This document shows, piece after piece, positions 46,037-54,340 of a stretch of 64,000 nt of DNA. The notes beneath the pieces are model-generated. The model worked only from the letters and a program-made list of their open reading frames with translations. It searched no databases and was not told where the DNA came from. Position 1 is the first letter of the stretch. Each line of letters opens with the position of its first letter. The stretch is from Flavobacteriaceae bacterium (GTDB taxonomy: Bacteria > Bacteroidota > Bacteroidia > Flavobacteriales > Flavobacteriaceae). The stretch spans positions 1 to 64,000 of the forward strand of contig PACX01000005.1 in assembly GCA_002702895.1 (NCBI GenBank), given 5' to 3'. Made by a program: the position numbers and the translations under genes.

Positions 46037-46768
46037 CTAAATAATTTTTATTCCAATTTTCTTTAATTTTAAATGTAAATCTTTTAATAATTCAATAACA
46101 TTTGGATTATCACCATGTATGCATAACGTGTCAAACTCAACATTTGTTTCTTTTTTATTAATACATATAATTTTATTATTAATTATATTATGAACGTGTG
46201 TAAACATTTCGTTAGAACTTTCTATTAATGCATTAGAATTTTCTCTAGATACAAGTGTTAAGTTTGAATTATAGTTTCTATCAATAAATAATTCATTACA
46301 CGTTTTAACTCCTTCTTCTATAGCCATTTTAGAAATAAGAGAAGAATAGGGGACATATAATTTTGTTTTCATCTCTTTTGTTATATTTATTATAACTCTG
46401 GCAGTTTCTTTATCATTTGACGCAAAATTATAAAGTGCTCCATGAGGTTTTATATGATTTAAATCCATATTTTCTTTATTCAATATATTTTTTAAGGATT
46501 CTATTTGATTTTTCAAAGATTTTTCTAAATTAATATTTGAAATCTTCATTATTTTCCTTCCAAAATTTTTTCTATCGGGAAAAGATGGATGAGCACCAAT
46601 TTTTAAATTATTCTTTTTAGCTAATCTAACAACTGACAACATAGTCTCTAAATTGCCAGCATGTCCTCCGCAAGCAATATTACATGAAGAAATTAATGGG
46701 AAAAGCTGATCTTCATTACCAATTCCTTCACCAACATCTGAATTAATATCAATCTTAAGATTTTTCAT
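46037..46768 (-). CDS. pxpA: 5-oxoprolinase subunit PxpA (LamB/YcsF family)
   Basis: A 243-residue deacetylase-like TIM-barrel protein that hydrolyses the activated 5-oxoproline ring to glutamate. KIDINSDVGEGIGNEDQLFPLISSCNIACGGHAGN, GAHPSFPDRKNFGR and HIKPHGALYN hold the conserved Asp and His residues of the active site; CIHGDNPNVIELL closes the barrel. Length is typical. It directly abuts the Nramp-like gene, with no space between stop and start. Confidence 0.94.
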   Translation of the reverse strand: MKNLKIDINSDVGEGIGNEDQLFPLISSCNIACGGHAGNLETMLSVVRLAKKNNLKIGAHPSFPDRKNFGRKIMKISNINLEKSLKNQIESLKNILNKENMDLNHIKPHGALYNFASNDKETARVIINITKEMKTKLYVPYSSLISKMAIEEGVKTCNELFIDRNYNSNLTLVSRENSNALIESSNEMFTHVHNIINNKIICINKKETNVEFDTLCIHGDNPNVIELLKDLHLKLKKIGIKII

Positions 46769-47992
46769 TTATAATAATTCAAAAACTTTTAAAATACTTT
46801 TTAAACCTAAAAAAATTGTAATAACAAGAATAGATAATCCAATAAAATTTTGCCATTTTGAATTTTTATATTTTCCTAGAATAGATTCCTTATTTACAAT
46901 CCATATTAAAAAACCAGCAATTACAGGCAATAATATTCCGTTAGCCACTTGTGCAAATTTTATTATCTCTATGGATTTATATCCCGAAGATGAAGATATA
47001 ACTCCAGCCAATAAAATAAACATCCAAACGCTTCTAAACTTTAATCCTTTCATATTAAATGACCAACCCAAACATCCAGAAGCTACAAAAGATGCAGCTA
47101 GGGGGGCGGTTATTGCACTTGTAATCCCAGCTGAAAATAATCCAATAGCTAAGATATATTTAGAATAAATACCATAAAGTGGCTCAATCCCCTTAGCTAA
47201 ATCAGCAGCATTATTAATATTATCAATATTTAATGAAGCACTAGAAATAATAATACACATAGATACTATTCCACCAAGGACAATAGAAACTATCGTGTCA
47301 TTTCTGGCAAATTTTAAATCACTTTTATTCTTCCATTTTTCTTTAACTAATGAAGCATGAAGAAAAAGATTATATGGAACTACAGTTGTACCAATTAATC
47401 CAATAATTATTAAAAAACTTCCTTTTGGGAATTTAGGCACAAATAAACCATTAAATAAATCAGTTATATCCGGTTTAGTTATAATAGCAGTTATAATGAA
47501 CGATAAACTCATTATTATTACTAAAAAAATCAGACATCTTTCAAGAATTTTATAATTTCCTATGTACAGCAAAAAAAATGCTATTAATCCTAAAATAATA
47601 CTATAAAAATTGATATTTATATTTAGAATAGTTAAATCTTTTTCTCCAAAGACAGCTTCTAATCCTAATAAGCCTCCACTAATATTTCCTGCTTCGTAGG
47701 CTGCATTTCCTATCACTATGGCAGATAGTATTAATGTTATTACAATATTTCTAAAACCAGGGTTTTTAATTTCTTCTCTAATAACTTGAGAAAGTCCTTT
47801 GTTTGATACTATGCCAACACGGGCAGACATTTCTTGAAGAACTATTGTAGCAATTATTGATAGAACTAAAGTCCATAAAAGAGAAAAACCAAAATCAAGT
47901 CCAGCTATACTACATAAAGTAACAGTTCCTGGACCAATAAACGCAGCAGCAACTAATGGTCCTGGTCCAATATTATTAATCCATTTTTTCAT
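46769..47992 (-). CDS. Nramp-like transporter without the canonical metal-binding motifs (YcsG-like)
   Basis: A 407-residue inner-membrane carrier with the LeuT-like Nramp fold and about 11 helices. In canonical Nramp proteins helix 1 has DPGN and helix 6 has MPH, which coordinate Mn2+ or Fe2+. Here these are G20-P-G-T23 (FIGPGTV) and V205-P-Y207 (TTVVPYNLFLHASLV), so metal ligands are absent. It is the first gene of the operon with pxpA, pxpB and pxpC, as for ycsG in Bacillus. The likely cargo is therefore not a divalent metal; 5-oxoproline or a related organic acid is a reasonable hypothesis, not shown. Confidence 0.85.
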   Translation of the reverse strand: MKKWINNIGPGPLVAAAFIGPGTVTLCSIAGLDFGFSLLWTLVLSIIATIVLQEMSARVGIVSNKGLSQVIREEIKNPGFRNIVITLILSAIVIGNAAYEAGNISGGLLGLEAVFGEKDLTILNININFYSIILGLIAFFLLYIGNYKILERCLIFLVIIMSLSFIITAIITKPDITDLFNGLFVPKFPKGSFLIIIGLIGTTVVPYNLFLHASLVKEKWKNKSDLKFARNDTIVSIVLGGIVSMCIIISSASLNIDNINNAADLAKGIEPLYGIYSKYILAIGLFSAGITSAITAPLAASFVASGCLGWSFNMKGLKFRSVWMFILLAGVISSSSGYKSIEIIKFAQVANGILLPVIAGFLIWIVNKESILGKYKNSKWQNFIGLSILVITIFLGLKSILKVFELL

Positions 47993-48028
47993 TTATAAAA
48001 TTAAATTTAAATACAATTTAATAACTTT

Positions 48029-48667
48029 ATGATATTATTCATGTTTTATTTAAAAGTTAAAAAATATCTTTTATTATTCTTCTTCATTATTCTTTTTTCA
48101 TGTGGTGAAAGTGGAGGAGAAGACACTATTTCTGCTCTAAGATCTAATGTCATGATAGATAAGGGAATCTATAAGGTTTCTTATAATGAAAAGTTTGAAC
48201 AACCAAATTGGATAGAGTATACTGTTTCAAATCGCCCAAAAAATGTAGATAGAGGAAATAAAGATTTTTACTTGGAAGAAGGGGTGGTAACATCTGATAA
48301 TGCTGATTATTATAAAAACGAATGGGATAAAGGACATTTAGCTCCAGCAGCTACTTTTAGTGATTCTGAAGAGAACTTGAATAAAACTTTCTCATTTATT
48401 AACTGTGCTATGCAAATAGATAATTTAAATAGAGGAGAATGGGCTCAATTGGAACAACAAGTTAGAGATTGGTCAGTAAATGGAAATATTAAGGTTAAAA
48501 TTGATTTAGTATTTGCTGCTAATCATGAAATTAGAAGTACTGGTGTTCATGTGCCAACTGGATTTTGGAAAAATTTAACATTCTCTAATGGGAATCAAAC
48601 ATGTTATTATTTTCCTAATTCATCTACTGATAAAAATTGGGATAAATATGAAACGACATGTAATTAA
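48029..48667 (+). CDS. DNA/RNA non-specific endonuclease (NUC1-like) lipoprotein
   Basis: A short lipoprotein signal ending ILFSCGES precedes a beta-beta-alpha metal nuclease of about 180 residues. The catalytic DRGH motif appears as D100-K-G-H103 (DKGHLAPAA), and the metal Asn region as FSFINCAMQIDNLNRGEWAQLE (N125, N134). Enzymes of this family degrade extracellular DNA and RNA, likely for nutrient gain. Arg to Lys in the motif is seen in some homologues. Divergent from the Nramp gene. Confidence 0.82.
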   Translation: MILFMFYLKVKKYLLLFFFIILFSCGESGGEDTISALRSNVMIDKGIYKVSYNEKFEQPNWIEYTVSNRPKNVDRGNKDFYLEEGVVTSDNADYYKNEWDKGHLAPAATFSDSEENLNKTFSFINCAMQIDNLNRGEWAQLEQQVRDWSVNGNIKVKIDLVFAANHEIRSTGVHVPTGFWKNLTFSNGNQTCYYFPNSSTDKNWDKYETTCN

Positions 48668-48721
48668 TATTTTAATAAGAATTAATTATCCTTACACTTT
48701 TCTATTTTTAATAATTTTATA

Positions 48722-48946
48722 TTAACTAACTAACAATACTCCGGTATTTCCATCCCAAGAGTCACTTACTTTGAAATTATGTTTTTCACACTGTTCTTTC
48801 ACTATTTTCTTCATTTTTTCACTATTTCCAGTTATTATTTTTATTGGAATATTTCCTCTATTATAATGAAGAATAACTTTATTCATTAATACTTCTTCTA
48901 CCTGATTATAAGTTAGTCCGTGTAAATCAATCTCAATATTATCCAT
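48722..48946 (-). CDS. Smr domain protein
   Basis: A 74-residue protein made only of a Smr (small MutS-related) domain: IEIDLHGLTYNQVEEVLMNKVI at the start with the DLHG motif and IPIKIITGNSEKMKKIVKE in the middle, the latter matching the HGxG/TGxG strand. Smr domains nick or bind nucleic acids and act in mRNA quality control or recombination. Stand-alone copies of this size exist; function in this strain unknown. Confidence 0.78.
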   Translation of the reverse strand: MDNIEIDLHGLTYNQVEEVLMNKVILHYNRGNIPIKIITGNSEKMKKIVKEQCEKHNFKVSDSWDGNTGVLLVS

Positions 48947-49003
48947 ATTACTAAAATTAGTAAAATTCAGCTACTATCTTGCGATTTTAGTAGTTTTGTA
49001 TAA

Positions 49004-49774
49004 ATGAAAACAAAAAAAGAAATAGTAAAAGATTGGATTTCTAGATATACAGGAGTTGACTTAGAATCCTTTGGAGATTTTATTTTACTTACAAATTTTC
49101 AAAAATATGTAGAAGAATTTGCAATGCTTAATGATGTTGATATTTCTGGAATTGATAAAAATATGCCTTCAGCTACTTTTCAAAATATGACAATAATAAA
49201 TTTTGGAATGGGCAGTCCAAATGCAGCAACAGTAATGGATTTATTATTTTCTATTAAACCTAAAGCAGTACTTTTTTTAGGAAAATGTGGAGGATTGAAA
49301 AAGAGGATAAATATTGGAGACTTTATTTTACCAATCGGAGCTATAAGAGGAGAAGGTACCTCAAATGATTATTTTCCAATTGAAGTTCCTGCAATGCCTT
49401 CTTTCTCTCTACAAAGAGCTATTTCTTCGTCATTAAAATATCAAAAGGTTGATTATTGGACAGGAACTGTTTTTACTACTAACAGAAGAGTTTGGGAATT
49501 CGATAATAAATTCAAGAATTATTTAAAAAAAGTTAGAGCTTATTCTATTGATATGGAAACAGCAACATTATTTACTGTTGGATTTCACAATAGAATACCA
49601 ACCGGAGCTTTATTGTTAGTAACCGATCAACCAATGATTCCTGATGGAGTTAAAACTCAAGCTAAAGATGATGTAAATGCTGAATTATTTGATAAAAAAC
49701 ATCTTTTAATTGGAATTGAGTCTTTAAAACAAATTATTAATCATGAAGATACCGTAAGGCATTTAAAATTTTAG
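49004..49774 (+). CDS. amn: AMP nucleosidase (short Bacteroidota type)
   Basis: A 256-residue protein of the PNP/UDP phosphorylase superfamily that hydrolyses AMP to adenine and ribose 5-phosphate. Conserved parts are INFGMGSPNAATVMDLL (phosphate loop), KPKAVLFLGKCGGLKKRINIGDFILPIGAIRGEGTSNDYFP, the purine-binding region and SIDMETATLF with the catalytic acidic residue, then LLLVTDQPMIPDGVK. It lacks the extra N-terminal domain of the E. coli enzyme, as usual for Bacteroidota. Confidence 0.9.
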   Translation: MKTKKEIVKDWISRYTGVDLESFGDFILLTNFQKYVEEFAMLNDVDISGIDKNMPSATFQNMTIINFGMGSPNAATVMDLLFSIKPKAVLFLGKCGGLKKRINIGDFILPIGAIRGEGTSNDYFPIEVPAMPSFSLQRAISSSLKYQKVDYWTGTVFTTNRRVWEFDNKFKNYLKKVRAYSIDMETATLFTVGFHNRIPTGALLLVTDQPMIPDGVKTQAKDDVNAELFDKKHLLIGIESLKQIINHEDTVRHLKF

Positions 49775-49799
49775 AATTAATATTTTAAGTTCGAAAAAT

Positions 49800-51401
49800 T
49801 TATTTCTTTCTTTTCCACACTTCTTCAACATCTATGTTATTATTTGCTTCATCAGTAATTGTATAATTTACAGTAAAATAATTGGCATCTTTAGTATATG
49901 TTAGATTATAAACACTAAGACTTTGTTGATTAGGGCCTACTTTTACTTGGTTGTTAGTACCATTATAAGTCCATACTCCATCTTCCATCTCAGTTTTCAT
50001 AGTTGATCCATCTGTATAACATATATAGGTTGTCATTTTATAAGTTCCATAATCATCTTTTCCTCCATTTATCGTAAGGGCATTAGATGGGTAATTATCA
50101 CATTTCTTTTCCCCTGTTCCAAATTGAGTATGATCAGTACCTGATTTATTAGTCCAACTTTCAAGTTCCCAATCTCCAATTAGTGGACACTCAGGCCAAG
50201 TTCCCCAAACGGGTTTTTTATCATCATTATCACAAGCAGAACCAGTAAGAAAATTAGTTGGCTCAGTTGTTAAGTTTACAACACACCATTTAGATAAATC
50301 TTGATTGAATTTTGTACAGGATTTGAACATTTTGTCCATATTAGTAACTTTATTTGTATCCCATTTACTTATATCCTGATTAAATGAACTTGCACCTTCA
50401 AACATACCTTCCATTGTTGTAACATTACTTACATCCCAAGAAGAAATATTTCCATTAAAAGTAGAATTATTTTTAAAAAGTTCTTTCATATCAGTAACAA
50501 GTGTTGTTACAGCTTTTGAAAGATCTTTCCCTGTACTTATCCAACTCTTAAGCATTGCATTGTCAACTACAGTATATGAAATTCCATTTATCTGACAAGT
50601 GGTTCCTGCAGTAGCATCAGCCTTAGCTTTTAAAGTAATCCCATCATTATCTAAAACGACATGTGAAAGATTTTTATAGACAGCAATAACTGTTGTGTTT
50701 GAATTTATTGTAACCTGTACAGGATTATTTGTTCCACCTGCTCCTCCAGACCATTTTTCAAATTGCCATCCTGAAAGCGGTGTTGCAGTAAGTTCAATTA
50801 TAGATCCATCAGTATATTTAGCTGCAGTTCCAGCTTTTATTACTTTTTTAGCTACTGATCCTTGTCCATCATTGACGATTTTTAGTTCAAATTCATTTTT
50901 TTCTGTAAATGTTGCAGTTACACTTTTTGCTTTATCAAGGGTAATTTGCTGAGGATTTGTTGTTCCTATCATTGATCCACTCCATTCTTTAAAAATCCAA
51001 CCTGCTTTTGGACTTGCTGTAAGTTCAACTATTGTTCCAGTATCATATTTAGTTGCTCCTCCAGCTTTTATTACTTTTTGATCAACAGTTCCTTGACCAA
51101 CTACTGAAACAGTAAGTTCAAATTGTATTTTGACAAAATTTCCTACTACAGTTTTATCACCATCTATAACTAAAGTAGTTGTAGCATCTCCACTAGCACC
51201 AGTCCATTTGTCAAATACGTATCCTTCTGCTGGACTTGCAATTAATGTTGCAGTATCCCCTGTATTATATTGTCTAGTTGATGGAAGGACAATTCCAGCT
51301 TCTTCAGGATTAGCTGATGTTGTTAATAAGTATTTAACTGTTTCGTCTTTTTCACATGAAAACAAAATAAAAACTGAAATAATGATAAAGATCTTTTTCA
51401 T
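49800..51401 (-). CDS. InlB B-repeat/BspA-like lipoprotein with lipocalin-like C-terminus
   Basis: A lipoprotein (C16 in FILFSCEKD) built of three InlB B-repeats at residues 24-91, 93-168 and 170-244, each ending in a W-S/T-G and a strand such as TVTATF. Next comes a BspA/DUF285 region, with MKELFKNNSTFNGNISSWDVSNVTTMEGMFEGASSFNQDISKWDTNKVTNMDKMFKSCTKFNQDLSKWCV, which is a leucine-rich-like adhesive repeat. The last 130 residues (LIGDWELESWTNKSG) resemble a lipocalin-like domain. Such surface proteins often mediate binding; the ligand is unknown. Confidence 0.82.
   Translation of the reverse strand: MKKIFIIISVFILFSCEKDETVKYLLTTSANPEEAGIVLPSTRQYNTGDTATLIASPAEGYVFDKWTGASGDATTTLVIDGDKTVVGNFVKIQFELTVSVVGQGTVDQKVIKAGGATKYDTGTIVELTASPKAGWIFKEWSGSMIGTTNPQQITLDKAKSVTATFTEKNEFELKIVNDGQGSVAKKVIKAGTAAKYTDGSIIELTATPLSGWQFEKWSGGAGGTNNPVQVTINSNTTVIAVYKNLSHVVLDNDGITLKAKADATAGTTCQINGISYTVVDNAMLKSWISTGKDLSKAVTTLVTDMKELFKNNSTFNGNISSWDVSNVTTMEGMFEGASSFNQDISKWDTNKVTNMDKMFKSCTKFNQDLSKWCVVNLTTEPTNFLTGSACDNDDKKPVWGTWPECPLIGDWELESWTNKSGTDHTQFGTGEKKCDNYPSNALTINGGKDDYGTYKMTTYICYTDGSTMKTEMEDGVWTYNGTNNQVKVGPNQQSLSVYNLTYTKDANYFTVNYTITDEANNNIDVEEVWKRKK
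50670..51332 (-). repeat. Three InlB B-repeats within the lipoprotein gene
   Basis: Three protein-level repeats of about 70-75 residues share the motif TxxLxAxPxxGxxFxxWxG and a following V-x-x-x-F/Y strand. Copies 2 and 3 also share VIKAG and KY near the start and look recently duplicated relative to copy 1. DNA identity between copies was not calculated. Confidence 0.75.
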
Positions 51402-51456
51402 AAGGCTGTAGTTTGATTATAAAGATATGAAACAACTTAATCAATTAAAAAAAGTT

Positions 51457-51882
51457 TTATTCTAAAGTATATTCGGACTTTATTAATACTACAGTATGCA
51501 TGAGTGTTGTAGCTAATTTACCATCAGAGTTATATAATTCTCCTTTAATTGTGGCTATGTTTTTTCCTTTTTTAATAACTTCTGCTACAGCTATTACCTT
51601 TCCTTTAAATAAAGGTCTGTGATGAAGACTGTGAAGGTTAGTTGAGTTTGGATAAACAGTTCCTTTACTTTCATAAATTATTAATAAACTCGTTATATCA
51701 TCTAGCATTGAGGTCATCATACCACCCTGTACGCTTCCATTTGGATTTAGAGTTTCTGATGGAAATTCAGCTTCTAGCTTTAAAAAACTTTCTTTATACT
51801 CAAGAAATTTAAAATTAAATATTTTTCCAGTTCCCCCTTTAGTTTTATGAAAATCTAAAATTTCATTAAATTTTTTTTCCAT
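51457..51882 (-). CDS. PaaI-type hotdog thioesterase
   Basis: A 141-residue hotdog-fold protein. NGSVQGGMMTSMLDDITSLL is the conserved segment in which Gly-Gly and the Asp/Glu residues line the active site between two protomers. It hydrolyses acyl-CoA or related thioesters. HSLHHRPLFKGKVIAVAEVIKKGKNIATIKGELY is the second half. The Asn/His variation and substrate cannot be assigned. Confidence 0.83.
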   Translation of the reverse strand: MEKKFNEILDFHKTKGGTGKIFNFKFLEYKESFLKLEAEFPSETLNPNGSVQGGMMTSMLDDITSLLIIYESKGTVYPNSTNLHSLHHRPLFKGKVIAVAEVIKKGKNIATIKGELYNSDGKLATTLMHTVVLIKSEYTLE

Positions 51883-51976
51883 AATTAATATGTTTTTTTA
51901 AATATATAAAATGTTCAAATGATTTTTGTAATAATATAAAATCTACTAATTAATTTTTTTTTTGTAAATTAAAGGG

Positions 51977-52444
51977 ATGTCAGTAATAAGTTTTAAGGGT
52001 AATACGATTAAAGAAACTAAAAAAACTATTCAAAATATTCTTGTAAAAGATTATATGAGTAGAGATATTATCACTTTTCGTAAATCGGATTCTATTTATT
52101 TTGTAATGCAGGAATTACTAAATAATAAAATTTCAGGAGCTCCAGTAATTAATAAATTTGGAAAGTTAGTTGGTATTATTTCTGAAACTGATATAATGAA
52201 AAATATAGTTGATAGTCAATATTATAATATGCCAATTTCAAAAACTAACGTTTCCAAATACATGAAAAAATCAGTGGATTGTATTTCGCCAAATGAAACA
52301 ATTTTTGGAGCTGCTTCTGAGTTTATAAAATTAAATAGAAAAAGATTTCCTGTTATGATTTCTGATAAAATTGTAGGAATTATTAGTAGGGTAGATATTA
52401 TATCTGCTGCTGTAAATATTAGAAGTCAAATGTGGGGAGATTAA
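51977..52444 (+). CDS. Tandem CBS-domain protein
   Basis: Residues about 25-80 (VKDYMSRDIITFRKSDSIYFVMQELLNNKISGAPVINKFGKLVGIISETDIM) and 90-150 (VSKYMKKSVDCISPNETIFGAASEFIKLNRKRFPVMISDKIVGIISRVDII) form a Bateman pair that binds adenine nucleotides. No fused enzyme or channel domain is present, so it may act as a partner-regulated sensor. A poly-T tract and A-rich leader precede it. Confidence 0.85.
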   Translation: MSVISFKGNTIKETKKTIQNILVKDYMSRDIITFRKSDSIYFVMQELLNNKISGAPVINKFGKLVGIISETDIMKNIVDSQYYNMPISKTNVSKYMKKSVDCISPNETIFGAASEFIKLNRKRFPVMISDKIVGIISRVDIISAAVNIRSQMWGD

Positions 52445-52494
52445 TTATATCTAAAAATAATAATCTTATTTTCAATTGAAATTAAATAATTTTT

Positions 52495-52926
52495 TTAGTT
52501 TCTTTTTGCATTAAAAGTGCCATTTGGTTGAATAAATGATATTTCAGTTACTTCATCCTTTTTATTAACTTCAAATTTAACTTTATAGCCCTTTAATTTT
52601 TTAAATGCAAAAACATTTTCTTCAATTGGATATAATTCATATTCTGGTTGACCTGAAATAAAAACATAAAGTACATTATCTTTTAAATAAGTTTTACATC
52701 CAGAGCTGGAATTAAATTTATAGTCACCAACATATTTTTCTAAATTTTCTTTATCTATTTTAATTTCTTTTGCTTTTTTATTAAAAAATATAGGATCATC
52801 AAGGGCCTGTTCAAATTTTGATGTTAAGGTTACTATATTTCCTTGATTATCGTTATAAAATGTAATCAAAAAATTATCATATGATGCTTCCATATCAATT
52901 TTTCCATTAACTATTTCATATGGCAA
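52495..52926 (-). CDS. DUF3471-type C-terminal fragment of a frameshifted serine hydrolase
   Basis: This frame encodes the end of the serine hydrolase that begins at 54283. Reading upstream of 52926 without a stop gives DYIGYYENLGYGTLEI and LWLSHYHYDTFLP, the signature of the DUF3471 domain that follows class C beta-lactamase-like domains in Bacteroidota. The open frame reaches about 53124, where it meets the A tract at 53123-53131. With one A more or fewer there the two parts would join into a protein of about 595 residues. The assigned start (TTG) is probably not used. Confidence 0.75.
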   Translation of the reverse strand: MPYEIVNGKIDMEASYDNFLITFYNDNQGNIVTLTSKFEQALDDPIFFNKKAKEIKIDKENLEKYVGDYKFNSSSGCKTYLKDNVLYVFISGQPEYELYPIEENVFAFKKLKGYKVKFEVNKKDEVTEISFIQPNGTFNAKRN

Positions 52927-53119
52927 AAAGGTATCATAATGATAATGACTTAGCCATAATTTTTTATAAGGAGATTTTAAAAATAAAGAATCAGCTTTGG
53001 TTGATATTTCTAAAGTTCCGTATCCTAAGTTTTCATAATATCCAATATAATCTTCTATTGCATGAGAAGGCTTAGTTCCTTCCTTTTTATTAGAAACTCT
53101 ATTCTTTTGAACTTCTTTT

Positions 53120-54283
53120 TCATTTTTTTTTAGCTTGTTTAATTTGTTCTAGTCCTTGTTTTATCCAGTCTGTTTCTTCTAATCCAAGCATTTTGTCATA
53201 AATAATGTTTTGTACTATTGAAGGAATAATTGATTTATCTTGATTAGCTAATACTACTACACCAACATTATCAGATGGCATAAAACTTGTACTAGCTGAA
53301 AACCCATCAATATTACCTCCATGAAGAACTCTATAGTGACCTTTGTAAGAAGTAATCATCCATCCAAAACCATAATTTGCTATATGTAAACCTGGATTTT
53401 CAACAGATGGCAAATTTGGACCTGCTACATTTTGAGAACTAATAGCTTCTTCAATATAAGCTTGAGGCAAAATCTCCTTATTATTATACTTACCATCATT
53501 TAACCAAGTTATAAGCCATTTAGACATATCATTTACACTACTATTAATACTTCCAGCGGGACTCATTCCAGCTATTTTATAATAATCTGTTATTTTATAA
53601 TTTTCTAAATAACCAAGAGCTGAATTCTCTGCTTGTTCCATATCTTCAATTGAAATATTTGAACGTTCCATTTCTAATGGTTTGAATATAGATTCTTTAA
53701 CATTTTCTTCCCATGATTTATCAGTAATTCTTTCAGCTACTACACCTTGAAGCATAAACATAAAATTGTTGTAAAAGAATTCCTTTCTGATTGTTGTGAC
53801 AGGCTCATGATATTTAATCCTTGACACCAAACTATCTTTAGAGAAAGTAGGGAAGAAGTACCATGATAGATCATGTCTGGGGATTCCAGTCTTATGCGAC
53901 ATTAAATCCCTTATTGTTATTAATTCATTTAAAGTAGAATTATTAAACCTCAATTCATCTATATAATCAATTGGGCTATCGTCAAAATTGAGTTTTCCTT
54001 TATTTTTCAATAGACCTATTATAGATGAAGTAAATGCTTTGGTACATGATCCAATAGCAAATAATGTATTAGAATCTACTTTAAGTTTGTTTTCGTAATC
54101 TCTATATCCGAAACCTTTTGAATATATAACTTGGTCATTTTCAACAACTGCTACAGCAAATCCTGTTTGTTTAAATGATTTTAGAGCTTTTTCAAGTGTT
54201 TTGTCTATTCCTTTAAGTCTTTTATCAATCTGCCCAAAAGAAACAAGTGGAATAAATAGTAATAGTAGAATTAGTTTTTTCAT
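53120..54283 (-). CDS. Serine hydrolase (class C beta-lactamase-like), frameshifted at a poly-A tract
   Basis: A signal peptide (residues 1-17) precedes a class C beta-lactamase/DD-peptidase fold. The catalytic S-x-x-K is SCTK in FAIGSCTKAFTS, the Y-x-N is YNN in FYNNFMFML, and HGGNIDGFS replaces the KTG strand. At residue 387 the frame ends in KKK-TGA right at a run of nine A. Upstream of the stop, EQIKQAKKK is the linker to the DUF3471 part at 52495-53124. Function may be a peptidase or esterase. The run-length suggests slippage or sequence error. Confidence 0.88.
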   Translation of the reverse strand: MKKLILLLLFIPLVSFGQIDKRLKGIDKTLEKALKSFKQTGFAVAVVENDQVIYSKGFGYRDYENKLKVDSNTLFAIGSCTKAFTSSIIGLLKNKGKLNFDDSPIDYIDELRFNNSTLNELITIRDLMSHKTGIPRHDLSWYFFPTFSKDSLVSRIKYHEPVTTIRKEFFYNNFMFMLQGVVAERITDKSWEENVKESIFKPLEMERSNISIEDMEQAENSALGYLENYKITDYYKIAGMSPAGSINSSVNDMSKWLITWLNDGKYNNKEILPQAYIEEAISSQNVAGPNLPSVENPGLHIANYGFGWMITSYKGHYRVLHGGNIDGFSASTSFMPSDNVGVVVLANQDKSIIPSIVQNIIYDKMLGLEETDWIKQGLEQIKQAKKK

Positions 54284-54340
54284 AAACTAAATATAATAAT
54301 TATCTAATCCTTATTTATCTAGTATTATTATTGATGTATA

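Noticed and set aside
48029-48667. Nuclease gene considered as a toxin or defence effector
   Set aside because: It has a lipoprotein signal and a typical NUC1 fold, with no immunity-like gene beside it; a nutrient-scavenging nuclease is more likely.
50695-50952. Open frame opposite the InlB-repeat gene
   Set aside because: It is a by-product of the repeated codons in the sense strand; its sequence repeats with the repeats and resembles no protein.
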